Notes under the pieces: generated by a model
Database searches by the model: none
Told to the model about the DNA's origin: nothing
What the model saw: only the letters and a program-made list of their open reading frames with translations
Position numbers and translations under genes: made by a program
DNA from: Myxococcus qinghaiensis
GTDB taxonomy: Bacteria; Myxococcota; Myxococcia; Myxococcales; Myxococcaceae
DNA: 64,000 nucleotides
Assembly: GCF_024198215.1 (NCBI RefSeq)
Contig: NZ_JAKCFA010000020.1
Coordinates: 1-64,000, forward strand
Direction of reading: 5' to 3'
Part shown: positions 43,001 through 51,110 of the stretch, one piece after another
Numbering within the stretch: the first letter of the stretch is position 1
Layout: the number at the start of each line of letters is the position of its first letter

Positions 43001-44731
43001 CTCCAGCGAGTCCGGGACGCCAGCGGACTGCGCGGAGGCCGGGGGCATCCCGAAGTCCACGTCGCCGAAGTCCACCGAGGGATTGAAGGAGGCGGGCGGA
43101 GGCGGCGCGGCGGGAGGGGGCGGCTCGGCGAAGTCGAGGCTGAAGTCCGGCACCGGCGCGGAGCCGAAGTCCGCGTTGAACGCGGGCGTGGGCGGCGCGG
43201 CGAAGTCGAACGACAGGTCCTGGGGCGGCGCGGCCGGCGACGGCAGGTCCGAGTAGTCCATGGACTGCGCGGCGGGCGACGGCAGGTCCGAGAAGTCCAG
43301 CCCTCCGCTCGAGGGCGGAGGCGGCAGCGCGAACGGGTCCTCGCCCGCGGGCACGGGCAGCTCGGCGAAGTCGAACGACGGTCCCCCCGTGGGCGGAGGC
43401 GGCAGGGCGAAGGGGTTCTCCTCCATCGGCGCCTGCGCGTACGCGGGCGGCGGAGGCAGGGCGAAGGGGTCCCCATCCACCGGAGGCGGTGGCAGCGCGA
43501 ACGGGTCGTCCGTCATCGACGGCTGTTGCGCGTACTCGGGAGGAGGCGGCAGGGCGAACGGGTCATCCTCCACCGGCGGATAGGTGGCCTGGACGGGGCT
43601 CGGCGTGGGCGGCAGCGCGAAGGCGGTGGCCTCGCCGCTCGGCGTCTCGACGTCGAAGGCGAATGGATCCGCCTCCGCCTGGGGCTGCGCGGGCACGGGC
43701 AGCGAGTCGTCGGAGAAGTCGAAGTCGCGCGCGGTGCCCGTCACGTCGGGCATGTCGACGGGGCCCTGCGCCAGGTCCACCGGCGGCGCCAGCGAGTCGT
43801 CGTCGGAGAAGTCGAAGTCGCGGTTGGACTTGGGCTCGGGAGGCGCCGCGGGCCGGGCGGTCTCTCGGAACGCGGCGTTGGGCAGCGGAATGGCCACGAC
43901 GCGCGTCACATCCCGGTCCTGCCGGACGGGAGGCTCCACGTCGTCGAAGCCCTCGCTGAACGGGTCCGCCGCGCCGGGAAGCGGAATGGCGCCGGACGAC
44001 GATGCGACCCCTGGAAGCGGAATGGCTCCGGAGTCGAAAGGCATCGCCGCGCCCGGCAGTGGAATGGCGTCGCCGCCGGCGCTCGGGTCGAAGCCGAAGT
44101 CGTCGGACTGGGGCGCCGCGCCCGGGAGGGGAATCGCGCCCGCGTCGTAGCCGAAGCCGTCGGACTGCGGCGCCGCGCCGGGAAGGGGAATCGCGCCGGC
44201 GTCATAGCCGAAGCCGTCGTCGACCTGTGGCGCGGCACCAGGAAGGGGAATGGCACCCGCGTCGTAGCCAAAGCCGTCATCGACCTGCGGTGCCGCGCCC
44301 GGGAGCGGAATCGCGCCCGAGTCGTGGCCGAAGTCGTTGGACTGTGGCGCCGCGCCGGGGAGCGGAATCGCGCCCGCGTCGTAGCCGAAGTCGCTGGACT
44401 GTGGCGCCGCGCCGGGGAGCGGAATGGCGTCATGCCCCAGGGAGATGGCGCCCGAGGGAGCCGCGCCGGGGAGAGGAATCGCGATGGCGCCCGAGGGAGC
44501 CGCGCCGGGGAGGGGAATCGCGGCGGAGCTCGGTGCGGCCGAGACGGCGCCCGGCAGCGGAATGGCGGCGGCCGACGGAGCAGGCGCGGCAGGGGCCGCT
44601 GCGCTCACTCCCTCTGGACGGATGGGGAAGGTGGTCTGGCACCGGGCGCACTTGAGCTTCGCGCCACCCGGGGGGATCCGCTTGTCATCGATGTTGTAAT
44701 TCGTCTGGCAAGACGGGCAGGAGACTTTCAT
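40094..44731 (-). CDS. Zinc-ribbon, IPLPG-repeat, GYF-like, TM and TPR protein (1545 aa)
   Basis: A very large modular protein resembling the gliding-complex proteins AgmK/GltI and AgmX/GltJ. In order: an MJ0042-type zinc ribbon (Cys5, Cys8, Cys28, Cys31); twelve IPLPG motifs plus one IPLPN (about 47-285); a Phe/Asp/Ser and Pro-rich stretch with five NPFALPPPP/DPFALPPPP units (about 385-480); a GYF-like domain (VFGPFDEGVVVKMLEDGQLL, about 630-690); one TM helix (about 735-760); and more than fifteen TPRs to the C-terminus. The zinc/repeat part should be cytoplasmic and the TPRs periplasmic. ATG 44731 follows AAGGAA. It is encoded alone, away from other Glt-like genes. Confidence 0.82.
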   Translation of the reverse strand: MKVSCPSCQTNYNIDDKRIPPGGAKLKCARCQTTFPIRPEGVSAAAPAAPAPSAAAIPLPGAVSAAPSSAAIPLPGAAPSGAIAIPLPGAAPSGAISLGHDAIPLPGAAPQSSDFGYDAGAIPLPGAAPQSNDFGHDSGAIPLPGAAPQVDDGFGYDAGAIPLPGAAPQVDDGFGYDAGAIPLPGAAPQSDGFGYDAGAIPLPGAAPQSDDFGFDPSAGGDAIPLPGAAMPFDSGAIPLPGVASSSGAIPLPGAADPFSEGFDDVEPPVRQDRDVTRVVAIPLPNAAFRETARPAAPPEPKSNRDFDFSDDDSLAPPVDLAQGPVDMPDVTGTARDFDFSDDSLPVPAQPQAEADPFAFDVETPSGEATAFALPPTPSPVQATYPPVEDDPFALPPPPEYAQQPSMTDDPFALPPPPVDGDPFALPPPPAYAQAPMEENPFALPPPPTGGPSFDFAELPVPAGEDPFALPPPPSSGGLDFSDLPSPAAQSMDYSDLPSPAAPPQDLSFDFAAPPTPAFNADFGSAPVPDFSLDFAEPPPPAAPPPPASFNPSVDFGDVDFGMPPASAQSAGVPDSLEFDPTARPGDDLEADLSDPLPPPPNAGPADGLEMLSFIDDAASRETGQAGAKVRRFHVRRRSGKVFGPFDEGVVVKMLEDGQLLGNEDVSLDSEQWSAIGTIPTFASAIQRLMEGPSKVVATAPVATASDTEAPRADPGGTQANMRRLEQLYEGRMAAVSVVDRSGADAKIKKRIPLFIAAGVAVLLLGIGVGTEFGTRYGAFGRRALFPARVSDGSPQAELVKQAGQALLSDTFASYKQAHTLSAQALQEKEYPAVRSLWCQSVYYLQRKYAAADMADMSRCRDSMADIALLGEKDVDVIKATASLALTSRQADAALAPLLDAYSREANHADLELAFLVAEAQAMKRDPNSAIETLKKVLAADPKSAKAHHALGNLHQAAGRADDAAASYAAALEADRKHASSAVELAAVQLLVRKDAEKGTQSIDEALAEDVQSALGPAELARARGLKGVALFHQHKPKEAEAELKSAMEKDPQSDFLKAQLAHVLRAQRNYEGALPLYTALASEESDNLEYADGHITSLVMTGKMQAALDAVQKASGQFPNEARIAYLYGRIEDALDKLSEAEGHYKRAIAADAALVEANLYLGRFYLRQRRNAEARTQLEQAATKAPEHAGVRSGLGELALAENNALLGQQEFERAVQLDPNLADAHLGLSRVALLNGDLEKAQTEANRALELDPHLLKDGRLQRGIVLWRLGKLDEAVAELEKAKAEDPRSTTIPITLGAVLLERGELPSAESNLGLALSNEPSNHEALYYLGLVKAKRLEFTQAMDAMRKAVERAPKRPDYHYAYGVILRDAKNLPDAMREWNTAVELDPANADAHEALGHAHLENGEFDEAIASFEDSLKADPRRTRVLGSIGDAYFNAARWNDAIKRYQTALKADAKLTHVYYKVARAFTEQAQHAKAIDWYRKASSVEPENPMTYYYLGFAYKEKNKRREAVQAFKDYLVKKPDATDKKDIEEEIYDLQN

Positions 44732-44928
44732 GGGGTTCCTTCGACGGGACCGGCGCGCGCAGGCTACCAGAGGCGTTTCCAGCCCGGAAAGAACGCGCCA
44801 GCCCGCAGTGGAAGCGGTCCCCCCCTTTACTCCCAAGCGGGCAACCGAGGGGGCCTGAGAATTCGCGGCCCTGGCACGGCGGGTTCGGCTCCCCCCTCAC
44901 TGCGCGGAGGTGGTAGGACCGACCCGGT

Positions 44929-46245
44929 ATGGAACCCATCGTCATCCTGGGAGCGGGGCTCGCGGGTCTGTCCACCGCCCATTTCCTCCAGAAGCCCTGG
45001 CGCCTCATCGAAAAGTCGGACCGGGTCGGCGGCCTCATCAAGACCGAGGTCATCGATGGGTGTTATTTCGACCCCACCGGCCACTGGCTCCACCTGAGAG
45101 ACGCCGAAATCCAGGAGCTGGTGAACACGCGCTGGCTGCCGGGGCAGATGGTCCGCATCCAGCGCAAGGCGGGCATCTTCACGCGCGGAGTCTTCACGCG
45201 CTTCCCGTACCAGGTGAACACCCACGGGCTGCCGCCGGACGTCGTCGCGGAGAACCTGGTCGGCTACGTGGAGGCCATCTACGGCGAGAAGGGCCGCGCC
45301 CTGCGTGAGCGGGAGCCTCGCGACTTCGAGGAGTTCATCCTCCGCTACATGGGCGAGGGCTTCGCCAAGAACTTCATGGTGCCCTACAACCAGAAGCTCT
45401 GGACGGTGCACCCGCGAGAGCTGTCCGCCGCCTGGGTGGGGCGTTTCGTGCCGCGTCCTTCGCTCAAGGAAGTGGTGGACGGAGCGCTCGGCGCCGGCAG
45501 CGATGCCGTGGGCTACAACGCGTCCTTCGTCTACCCGCGCGAGGGTGGCATCGAGAGCCTGGCGCGCGCCATGCTGCGCGACCTGAAGGGCGGCGAGCTG
45601 AGCGTCCGCACCGAGCCCACCTCCATCGACTGGAAGGCGCGCAAGGTCGTGCTGTCCGATGGCAGGTCGCTGTCCTATTCGGGGCTGGTGTCCACCGTGT
45701 CGCTACCGGGGCTGGTTCGGCTTTTGGCCCAGGGCGCCTCGGGGGTTCCCGACGAAGTCATTGCCGCCGCGAAGCGTCTGCGCGCCACCACCGTCACCTA
45801 CGTCGCCGTGGCGGCGAAGGGCGCCAACCGGCAGCCCTGGCATTGGATCTACCTGCCGGAGCCGGAGTTCCACACGTACCGCATCGGCTCGCCCTCGGCG
45901 GTGTACGACGCGCTGGCGCCCAAGGACACCGCGACGTTCTACGTGGAGTACAGCCACCACGGCGAGCTGTCCCCGGCCGCCGCGGAGAAGTACGCCGTGG
46001 AGGACCTGCTGCGCTCGCAGATGATCCACTCCGCGGACGACGTCCTCTTCGCCCAGGCCCGGGAGATTCCCCACGCCTACGTCCTCTATGACGACGCCTA
46101 CGGGCCCGCGAAGGCGGAAATCCTCCGTTTCCTGGAGCACGCGGGCATCCTCACGGCGGGGCGGTATGGCCAGTGGGAGTACTCGTCCATGGAGGACGCC
46201 ATCCTCGGCGGGCGGGCGTGTGCCCGGGCGCTGAACAACGGCTGA
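44929..46245 (+). CDS. FAD/NAD-binding protein, amine oxidase/protoporphyrinogen oxidase-like
   Basis: A 438-residue flavoprotein. The FAD dinucleotide-binding start is PIVILGAGLAGLSTAHFLQ, with EKSDRVGGLIKTE as the second contact. FDPTGHWLHL and PYNQKLWTVHPREL match the UDP-galactopyranose-mutase/amine-oxidase superfamily. A C-terminal flavin segment is GRYGQWEYSSMEDAILGGRA. The absence of heme-pathway neighbours and the presence of a GT2 glycosyltransferase, a NodB deacetylase and an epimerase-like gene next door favour a role on sugars or glycolipids. The substrate is not known. About 200 bp upstream is shared with the divergent TPR gene. Confidence 0.8.
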   Translation: MEPIVILGAGLAGLSTAHFLQKPWRLIEKSDRVGGLIKTEVIDGCYFDPTGHWLHLRDAEIQELVNTRWLPGQMVRIQRKAGIFTRGVFTRFPYQVNTHGLPPDVVAENLVGYVEAIYGEKGRALREREPRDFEEFILRYMGEGFAKNFMVPYNQKLWTVHPRELSAAWVGRFVPRPSLKEVVDGALGAGSDAVGYNASFVYPREGGIESLARAMLRDLKGGELSVRTEPTSIDWKARKVVLSDGRSLSYSGLVSTVSLPGLVRLLAQGASGVPDEVIAAAKRLRATTVTYVAVAAKGANRQPWHWIYLPEPEFHTYRIGSPSAVYDALAPKDTATFYVEYSHHGELSPAAAEKYAVEDLLRSQMIHSADDVLFAQAREIPHAYVLYDDAYGPAKAEILRFLEHAGILTAGRYGQWEYSSMEDAILGGRACARALNNG

Positions 46246-46336
46246 CGAAGTCGAGCCGCGCCGCGTCGCATCTTGTCGACGGGTGGCGCGGGGCGTGCTA
46301 GGCGGACCGGACTGTCGCTTGTCCGGACCTGATTCC

Positions 46337-47047
46337 ATGGCACCGCACCTGTCCGTCGTCATCCCAGTCTACAACGAGGAGTCCATCATCACCTCGGCGG
46401 CGGACGAGCTCCGCCAGGGGTTGGATGCGCGCGGCCTCGACTACGAAATCATCTTCGCGGAGAACGGCTCGCGGGACGCCACGCCGCAGATTCTCGACGA
46501 GCTGTGCGCGAAGCACCCGCGCCTGCGCTGGTTCCACTCGGAGCGCCCGAACTACGGCGTCGCCCTCAAGGCCGGCATCCTCATGGCCCGGGGCACCTAC
46601 GTCGTCTGCGACGAAATCGACCTCTGCGATCTCACCTTCTACGACGCCGCGCTGCCGCGTCTGGAGCGGGGCGATGCGGACATGGTCATCGGCTCCAAGG
46701 CGGCCAAGGGCGCCAGCGACCAGCGGCCCCTCATCCGCCGCGCGGCCACCCGGGTGCACAACAAGCTCTTGAAGGTGACGCTGGGCTTCAAGGGCACGGA
46801 CACGCACGGACTCAAGGCGTTCCGCCGCGAGGCGCTCCTGCCCGTCATCCACAAGTGCGTGGTGGACATGGACGTGTTCGCCAGTGAGTTCGTCATCCGC
46901 GCCTGGCGCGAGGGGCTCAACGTGATGGAGATTCCCATCCAGCTCCACGAGAAGCGCCAGCCGTCCATCCACCTCTTCAAGCGCGTGCCCAACGTGCTCA
47001 AGAACGTGGGCAAGCTGTTCTACGTCATCCGCGTTCGCGGAACGTGA
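46337..47047 (+). CDS. Family 2 glycosyltransferase
   Basis: A 236-residue GT2 enzyme with the GT-A fold. It begins MAPHLSVVIPVYNEESIITS. The nucleotide-sugar site includes IIFAENGSRDAT and the DXD-like EIDLCDL. KGTDTHGLKAFRREAL resembles the acceptor region of dolichol-phosphate-mannose-type synthases. There is no TM domain, so it probably works on the cytoplasmic face with a lipid acceptor. ATG 46337 fits the family start; an upstream frame from 46283 lacks similarity. The next gene starts 19 bp after its stop. Confidence 0.88.
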   Translation: MAPHLSVVIPVYNEESIITSAADELRQGLDARGLDYEIIFAENGSRDATPQILDELCAKHPRLRWFHSERPNYGVALKAGILMARGTYVVCDEIDLCDLTFYDAALPRLERGDADMVIGSKAAKGASDQRPLIRRAATRVHNKLLKVTLGFKGTDTHGLKAFRREALLPVIHKCVVDMDVFASEFVIRAWREGLNVMEIPIQLHEKRQPSIHLFKRVPNVLKNVGKLFYVIRVRGT

Positions 47048-47066
47048 GCAGGGGAGGGCGCGCACC

Positions 47067-48005
47067 GTGAGGCTGGCGTCCATCTCCGTCGACCTCGACT
47101 CGCTGCCACATTACTGCCGCATTCACGGCCTGCCGGAGTCGCTGCTGGATGCGCGCGCCCGCTCCCTCGTCCATGCGGTGGCGGTGCCTCGCTTCCGCGA
47201 GCTGCTCGACACGCTCGGTGCGCCGGGCACCTTCTTCGCCATCGGCGAGGACCTGGATGCAGACGCCGTCGCCTCCGCGGGCATGCGCGCGGCCCATGAA
47301 GCGGGCATCGAGGTGGCGAGCCACAGCCACGCGCATGACTACGCGCTCACGCGCCGGGGCCCCGCCGCCATCCTGGAGGACCTGCGTCGCGCGGACGCCG
47401 CCATCCTCGCGGCCACGGGGGCTCGCCCCGAGGGCTTCCGCGCGCCGGGCTACACGCTGAACGCGGACCTGTACGCGGCCACGGTGGAGCTGGGCTACCG
47501 GTATGGCTCGTCCGCTTTTCCCGCAGCGCCCTACTACGCGGCCAAGGCGGCGGTGATGGGCGCGCTGTCGCTCCTGGGGCGTCCGTCCCGCTCGGTGCTC
47601 GACACGCCCGGCGTGCTGCTCGCGCCCCGGACGCCGTACCGCCCGGACCCGGCGCGGCCCTATCGACGGGGCTCGGGGCCGGTGCTGGAGCTGCCCATGG
47701 CGGTGACGCCCGCCCTGCGCTTTCCGTTCATCGGCACCTTCGCCACCACGCTGCCGCTGCGCACCCTGCGCGGGGCGTGGCGCGCCTTCCGTCGCGACGC
47801 GTTCTTCAACTTCGAGCTGCATGGCGTCGACGTGCTCGACGCGACGGACGGGATTCCCGACGTGCTCGTCCGCCAGCAGCGGGACTTGCGCGTCAGTGCG
47901 AGTCAGAAGCTGGAGCGACTGCGCGAAATCTTCGGCTGGCTGAAGTCCGAGTGCGACGTCGTCACGCTGCGCGACGCGGCCGGGCGGCTGTCCGCCACGC
48001 TGTGA
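47067..48005 (+). CDS. Polysaccharide deacetylase (NodB) family protein
   Basis: A 312-residue NodB-type deacetylase. Motif 1 is in SVDLDSL, metal-binding motif 2 is ASHSHAHDY, and motif 3 is FRAPGYT. These are expected to bind a divalent metal and remove an acetyl group from a sugar. There is no signal peptide, so it should be cytoplasmic, as for deacetylases acting on lipid-linked sugar intermediates. The start is GTG 47067. It follows the GT2 gene closely, which suggests the two act in turn on the same glycan or lipid. Its stop is 3 bp from the stop of the convergent lipase gene. Confidence 0.85.
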   Translation: MRLASISVDLDSLPHYCRIHGLPESLLDARARSLVHAVAVPRFRELLDTLGAPGTFFAIGEDLDADAVASAGMRAAHEAGIEVASHSHAHDYALTRRGPAAILEDLRRADAAILAATGARPEGFRAPGYTLNADLYAATVELGYRYGSSAFPAAPYYAAKAAVMGALSLLGRPSRSVLDTPGVLLAPRTPYRPDPARPYRRGSGPVLELPMAVTPALRFPFIGTFATTLPLRTLRGAWRAFRRDAFFNFELHGVDVLDATDGIPDVLVRQQRDLRVSASQKLERLREIFGWLKSECDVVTLRDAAGRLSATL

Positions 48006-48008
48006 GCG

Positions 48009-48716
48009 CTACCGGGCCACCGACGGTGAGCCGAGCACTTCCACCACCGAGTCCAGCACGCGTGAGTCGGTGAGCATCCACGGGTGGAGCAGCACGGGAA
48101 ACCTGCGCTCGCTGGCGCCCGGGAGTCGTGAGCTGGAGGCGGGGAGGATGGTCAAATCCCACGGCGTCCAGAAGCTGTGCACCTCCGTGCTGCCCCAGGG
48201 CCGAGCGTCTTTCTGGAGCGCTCGCAACAGCCTGCTGCCCGGCCTCATCTGCGACACGCCCTTGCCCCGTCCCAGGAACGCCAGCCCCGTGCCCGCGTGG
48301 GGGCCGGAGATGGAGATGAAGCGCCGCACCACCAGTCGCCCGCCGAGCAACTGCACCCAGTAGCGCGTGACGAGCGCCCCCATGCTGAAGCCCACCACGT
48401 CCACGCGGCGGGCGCCGGTGCGTGCGCGCAGGGCCTCGGCCTCGCGGGCCACCTGCCGGGCCAGCGTGGGAATCCCCTCGCTGCCGTTGTTGGGGACCAG
48501 GGAGATGGCGTGGACGTGGGGCCAGCCCGCCTGCTCCAACCGGGCGCGCAGCAGGTCGAAGGCGCTGGCGTCGTCGCCAATGCCATGGACGAGCAGCACC
48601 GGCGCGCGCTGCTCCACCGGCGCCAGGCGGGGCGCGGACACGGCGACCGAGGCGGCCGTCACGGCGCACCCCGAGAAGAGCCATGCCAGGCCCAGCAGGA
48701 CGAGCAGCTCACGCAT
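48009..48716 (-). CDS. Alpha/beta-hydrolase lipase-like lipoprotein
   Basis: A 235-residue lipoprotein (signal ends FSGC, Cys17). The alpha/beta-hydrolase fold shows in VLLVHGIGDDAS, with the oxyanion region, and in the nucleophile elbow VGFSMGA (Ser in GxSxG). ISGPHAG and a late HPWMLTDSRV could supply the His. It resembles the triacylglycerol lipase/palmitoyl-thioesterase group. It probably hydrolyses lipid esters at the outer membrane. It is transcribed against the sugar-enzyme genes, so a shared pathway is not implied. Confidence 0.8.
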   Translation of the reverse strand: MRELLVLLGLAWLFSGCAVTAASVAVSAPRLAPVEQRAPVLLVHGIGDDASAFDLLRARLEQAGWPHVHAISLVPNNGSEGIPTLARQVAREAEALRARTGARRVDVVGFSMGALVTRYWVQLLGGRLVVRRFISISGPHAGTGLAFLGRGKGVSQMRPGSRLLRALQKDARPWGSTEVHSFWTPWDLTILPASSSRLPGASERRFPVLLHPWMLTDSRVLDSVVEVLGSPSVAR

Positions 48717-49026
48717 GCGGGGCGAGACATGGCGACGTCACCCCCGCCCTGCACGGGGCCACGAGGCCATTCGTCCACTGGTGGAGGCCCGAGCCTTCAA
48801 CGCCGTCACGCAGTGCACTCCTGCTCCCGCGTCCCGAGTGAGCGCGCTGAGTGTCGAGAAGTGGGCTTCCGCGCGGGCCCGGGCGACGACCTTGGAGGGC
48901 GGTGCACGGGAAGGCGTGGGGCAGGAGGGATTCGCATGGGACCGGGCCACTGACGTTACCCCGGATGGCCATCGCCCGGTTTCTCCACTCCCGGTACGGG
49001 GGGCGGTGGTGTAAAGAGCCAGGGAT
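48717..49026. other. Gene-free spacer upstream of the acyltransferase
   Basis: About 310 bp between divergent genes. No convincing coding frame, repeat or RNA structure was found. AGGGAT just before 49027 is the likely ribosome-binding site. Promoters for both neighbours should lie here, but no clear -35/-10 or -24/-12 element was recognised. Confidence 0.5.
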
Positions 49027-49881
49027 ATGCTGGAGCGACTCGGCGACCGAGTGAAGAAGGGCCTGCGCGACTGGACCGACCGCCTGGCCAATGACGAGCA
49101 GAAGGAGCGGATGCAGGCGCTGGCTCGGCCGGGGAACGAGTACGGGGTGGACCCGTTCGGCTACAACCTCGACTTCAGCCTGTCGGCCGTGGCGCCCTTC
49201 CTGTGGCTCTACCGCAACTACTTCCGCGTGGAGACCTTCGGCATCGAGAAGGTCCCCGCCGGCCGCGTGCTGCTGGTGTCCAACCACTCCGGCCAGCTCC
49301 CTCTCGATGGCGCCATGATTGGCGTCTCGCTGATGCTGGAGGCCAGCCCGCCCCGCGCCATGCGCAGCATGGTGGAGAAGTGGGTGCCGTCGCTGCCGTA
49401 CGTCTCCACCTTCATGGCGCGCATGGGCCAGATTGTCGGCACGCCGGAGAACTGCCGGCGGCTCTTGGAGTCCGACGAGGCCATCCTCGTGTTTCCGGAA
49501 GGACTGCGCGGCATCAACAAGCTGTGGCCCCAGCGCTACCAGCTCCAGGAGTTCGGCCTGGGCTTCATGCGCCTGGCGCTGGAGACGCGCACCCCCATTG
49601 TCCCCGTGGCCGTCGTCGGCGCCGAGGAGCAGGCCCCCGCGCTGATGGACCTCAAACCGGTGGCGAAGCTGCTCGGCTTCCCGTCCTTCCCCGTCACTCC
49701 CACGGGCCTGCCCTTCCCGCTGCCCACCAAGTACCGCATCTATTACGGCGACCCGATGCACTTCACGGGGCGCCCGGATGACGAGGACAGCGAGCTGGAC
49801 AAGAAGGTCCGCACCGTCAAGGCCTCGATTCAGTCCATGCTCCACCAGGGGCTCAAGGAGCGTCGTGGGGTGTTCTGGTGA
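49027..49881 (+). CDS. PlsC-family (1-acyl-glycerol-phosphate type) acyltransferase
   Basis: A 284-residue acyltransferase. The active-site block is SNHSGQLPLDGAM, a variant in which His and Asp are six residues apart rather than four. Such NHxGxxPxD forms occur in the DGAT2/TMEM68-like branch. The acceptor-binding motif VFPEGLRGINK is intact. The N-terminus is basic and amphipathic (ERLGDRVKKGLRDWTDRL), suiting peripheral membrane attachment. Substrates may be lysophospholipid, diacylglycerol or a glycolipid. The epimerase-like gene starts 43 bp downstream on the same strand, so the two are likely co-transcribed. Confidence 0.85.
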   Translation: MLERLGDRVKKGLRDWTDRLANDEQKERMQALARPGNEYGVDPFGYNLDFSLSAVAPFLWLYRNYFRVETFGIEKVPAGRVLLVSNHSGQLPLDGAMIGVSLMLEASPPRAMRSMVEKWVPSLPYVSTFMARMGQIVGTPENCRRLLESDEAILVFPEGLRGINKLWPQRYQLQEFGLGFMRLALETRTPIVPVAVVGAEEQAPALMDLKPVAKLLGFPSFPVTPTGLPFPLPTKYRIYYGDPMHFTGRPDDEDSELDKKVRTVKASIQSMLHQGLKERRGVFW

Positions 49882-49924
49882 GCGCCCGCGTCCAACAAGC
49901 TGACGCTGTCATGAGGCTCGCACC

Positions 49925-50848
49925 ATGAGACCGGCCGTCGTCGTCACGGGCATCAGCGGCAACCTCGGCCGCACCCTCGCCAAGCTCCTCCACAAGCACG
50001 AGCGCATCATCGGCATCGACCGGCGTCCCTTCGTGGGCCGGCCGAAAGACGTGGAGATGTACGAGCTGGACCTGCGCAAGAAGAAGGCGGAGGACGTCTT
50101 CCGCAAGAACGAGGTCCGCGCCGTCATCCACATGGGCATCATGCATGACCCGCGCATGAGCGAGGAGGAGCACCACTCCTTCAACGTCGTGGGCACCACG
50201 CGCCTGTTGGAGTACTGCGCGAAGTACGGCGTGAAGAAGGTCGTCGTGCTGTCCTCGGCCAACGTCTACGGACCCAGCCCGGACAACTCCAACTTCCTCA
50301 CCGAGGACGCGCCGCTGATGGCGGCCAGCCGCTTCTCCGGCGTGCGGGACCTGATTGAAGTGGACATGCTCGCGCATGGCTTCTTCTGGAAGCACCCGCA
50401 CATCGAGACGGTGATTCTGCGGCCCGTGCACATCGTCGGGCCCACCATCAAGAACGCGCCCTCCAACTACCTGCGCCTGCGCCACCCGTGGATGATGGCG
50501 GGCTTCGACCCGATGATTCAGCTCATCCACGTGGAGGACGTCGCGCGCGCCATGGTGGCGGCCCTCCGGCCCGAGCCCAAGGGCGTCTACAACATCGTCG
50601 GCCCCGGCGAGGTGCCCCTGTCCGCGGTCATGCGCGAATTGGGCAACTCCCCCATCCCCGTCCCACACCTCGTGGCCCGGCCCCTGTTGGGCATGCTCTT
50701 CAAGTACCGCATCGCCAACTTCCCGCCCCCGGAGCTGGACCACATCCAGTTCCTGTGCGCCGTGGACGGCAGCCGCTGGGTGCAGGACATGGCCTGGAAG
50801 CCCCACTACTCCATGCGCGAAACCATCCGCGCCGTGCAGGGCGAGTAG
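49925..50848 (+). CDS. NAD-dependent epimerase/dehydratase-like SDR with altered active site
   Basis: A 307-residue extended short-chain dehydrogenase fold. The dinucleotide-binding motif is TGISGNLG, with GIDRRPF after the second strand and VVVLSSANVYG as the active-site strand. The usual YxxxK pair is replaced by FSGVR, that is Phe and Arg in place of Tyr and Lys, so ordinary epimerase chemistry is doubtful. It may bind NAD(P) or a sugar nucleotide as a regulator, or use other residues. It is paired with the acyltransferase gene upstream. The next + strand element is the sigma-54-like promoter and hairpin repeats. Confidence 0.8.
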   Translation: MRPAVVVTGISGNLGRTLAKLLHKHERIIGIDRRPFVGRPKDVEMYELDLRKKKAEDVFRKNEVRAVIHMGIMHDPRMSEEEHHSFNVVGTTRLLEYCAKYGVKKVVVLSSANVYGPSPDNSNFLTEDAPLMAASRFSGVRDLIEVDMLAHGFFWKHPHIETVILRPVHIVGPTIKNAPSNYLRLRHPWMMAGFDPMIQLIHVEDVARAMVAALRPEPKGVYNIVGPGEVPLSAVMRELGNSPIPVPHLVARPLLGMLFKYRIANFPPPELDHIQFLCAVDGSRWVQDMAWKPHYSMRETIRAVQGE

Positions 50849-51028
50849 GGAAGGAAAGTCCGAGGGGTCCCTGACACGGCTGTCGTGCCTGGCACGACGC
50901 CGGAGGCTGGACCCTCTGACAGGAGTGTCAGCACCCCGACGGCCTGCCCCCCTCGTGGGGCGGTGGCCTCCAGTGCAAGCCCTTGAATCTCCATGACGGG
51001 CCCCGCGCGCCAGCCCCGGTGCGCGGAG

Positions 51029-51044
51029 TGGCATCGCCATTGCT
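51029..51044 (+). promoter_or_regulatory. Sigma-54 (-24/-12) promoter candidate
   Basis: TGGCATCGCCATTGCT matches the sigma-54 consensus TGGCAYR-N4-TTGCW in all but one position, with the invariant GG and GC exactly 12 bases apart. Transcription would start near 51055 and run into the 71-bp hairpin repeats, where there is no + strand protein gene. A short RNA is the natural product. Confidence 0.5.
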
Positions 51045-51110
51045 CTAGGTTCCGGCGTCACCGCGCGGCGACGCGGGCCTGAACAACACCGTCGCCCCGC
51101 TCACATTTTA

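Noticed and set aside
48709-49845. 378-codon minus-strand frame opposite the acyltransferase
   Set aside because: It is the mirror of a well-supported PlsC-type gene with catalytic motifs on the + strand.
50870-51000. Sigma-54 promoter at the TGGCACG near 50890
   Set aside because: The -24 half is good, but no GC element lies at the required 12-base spacing.
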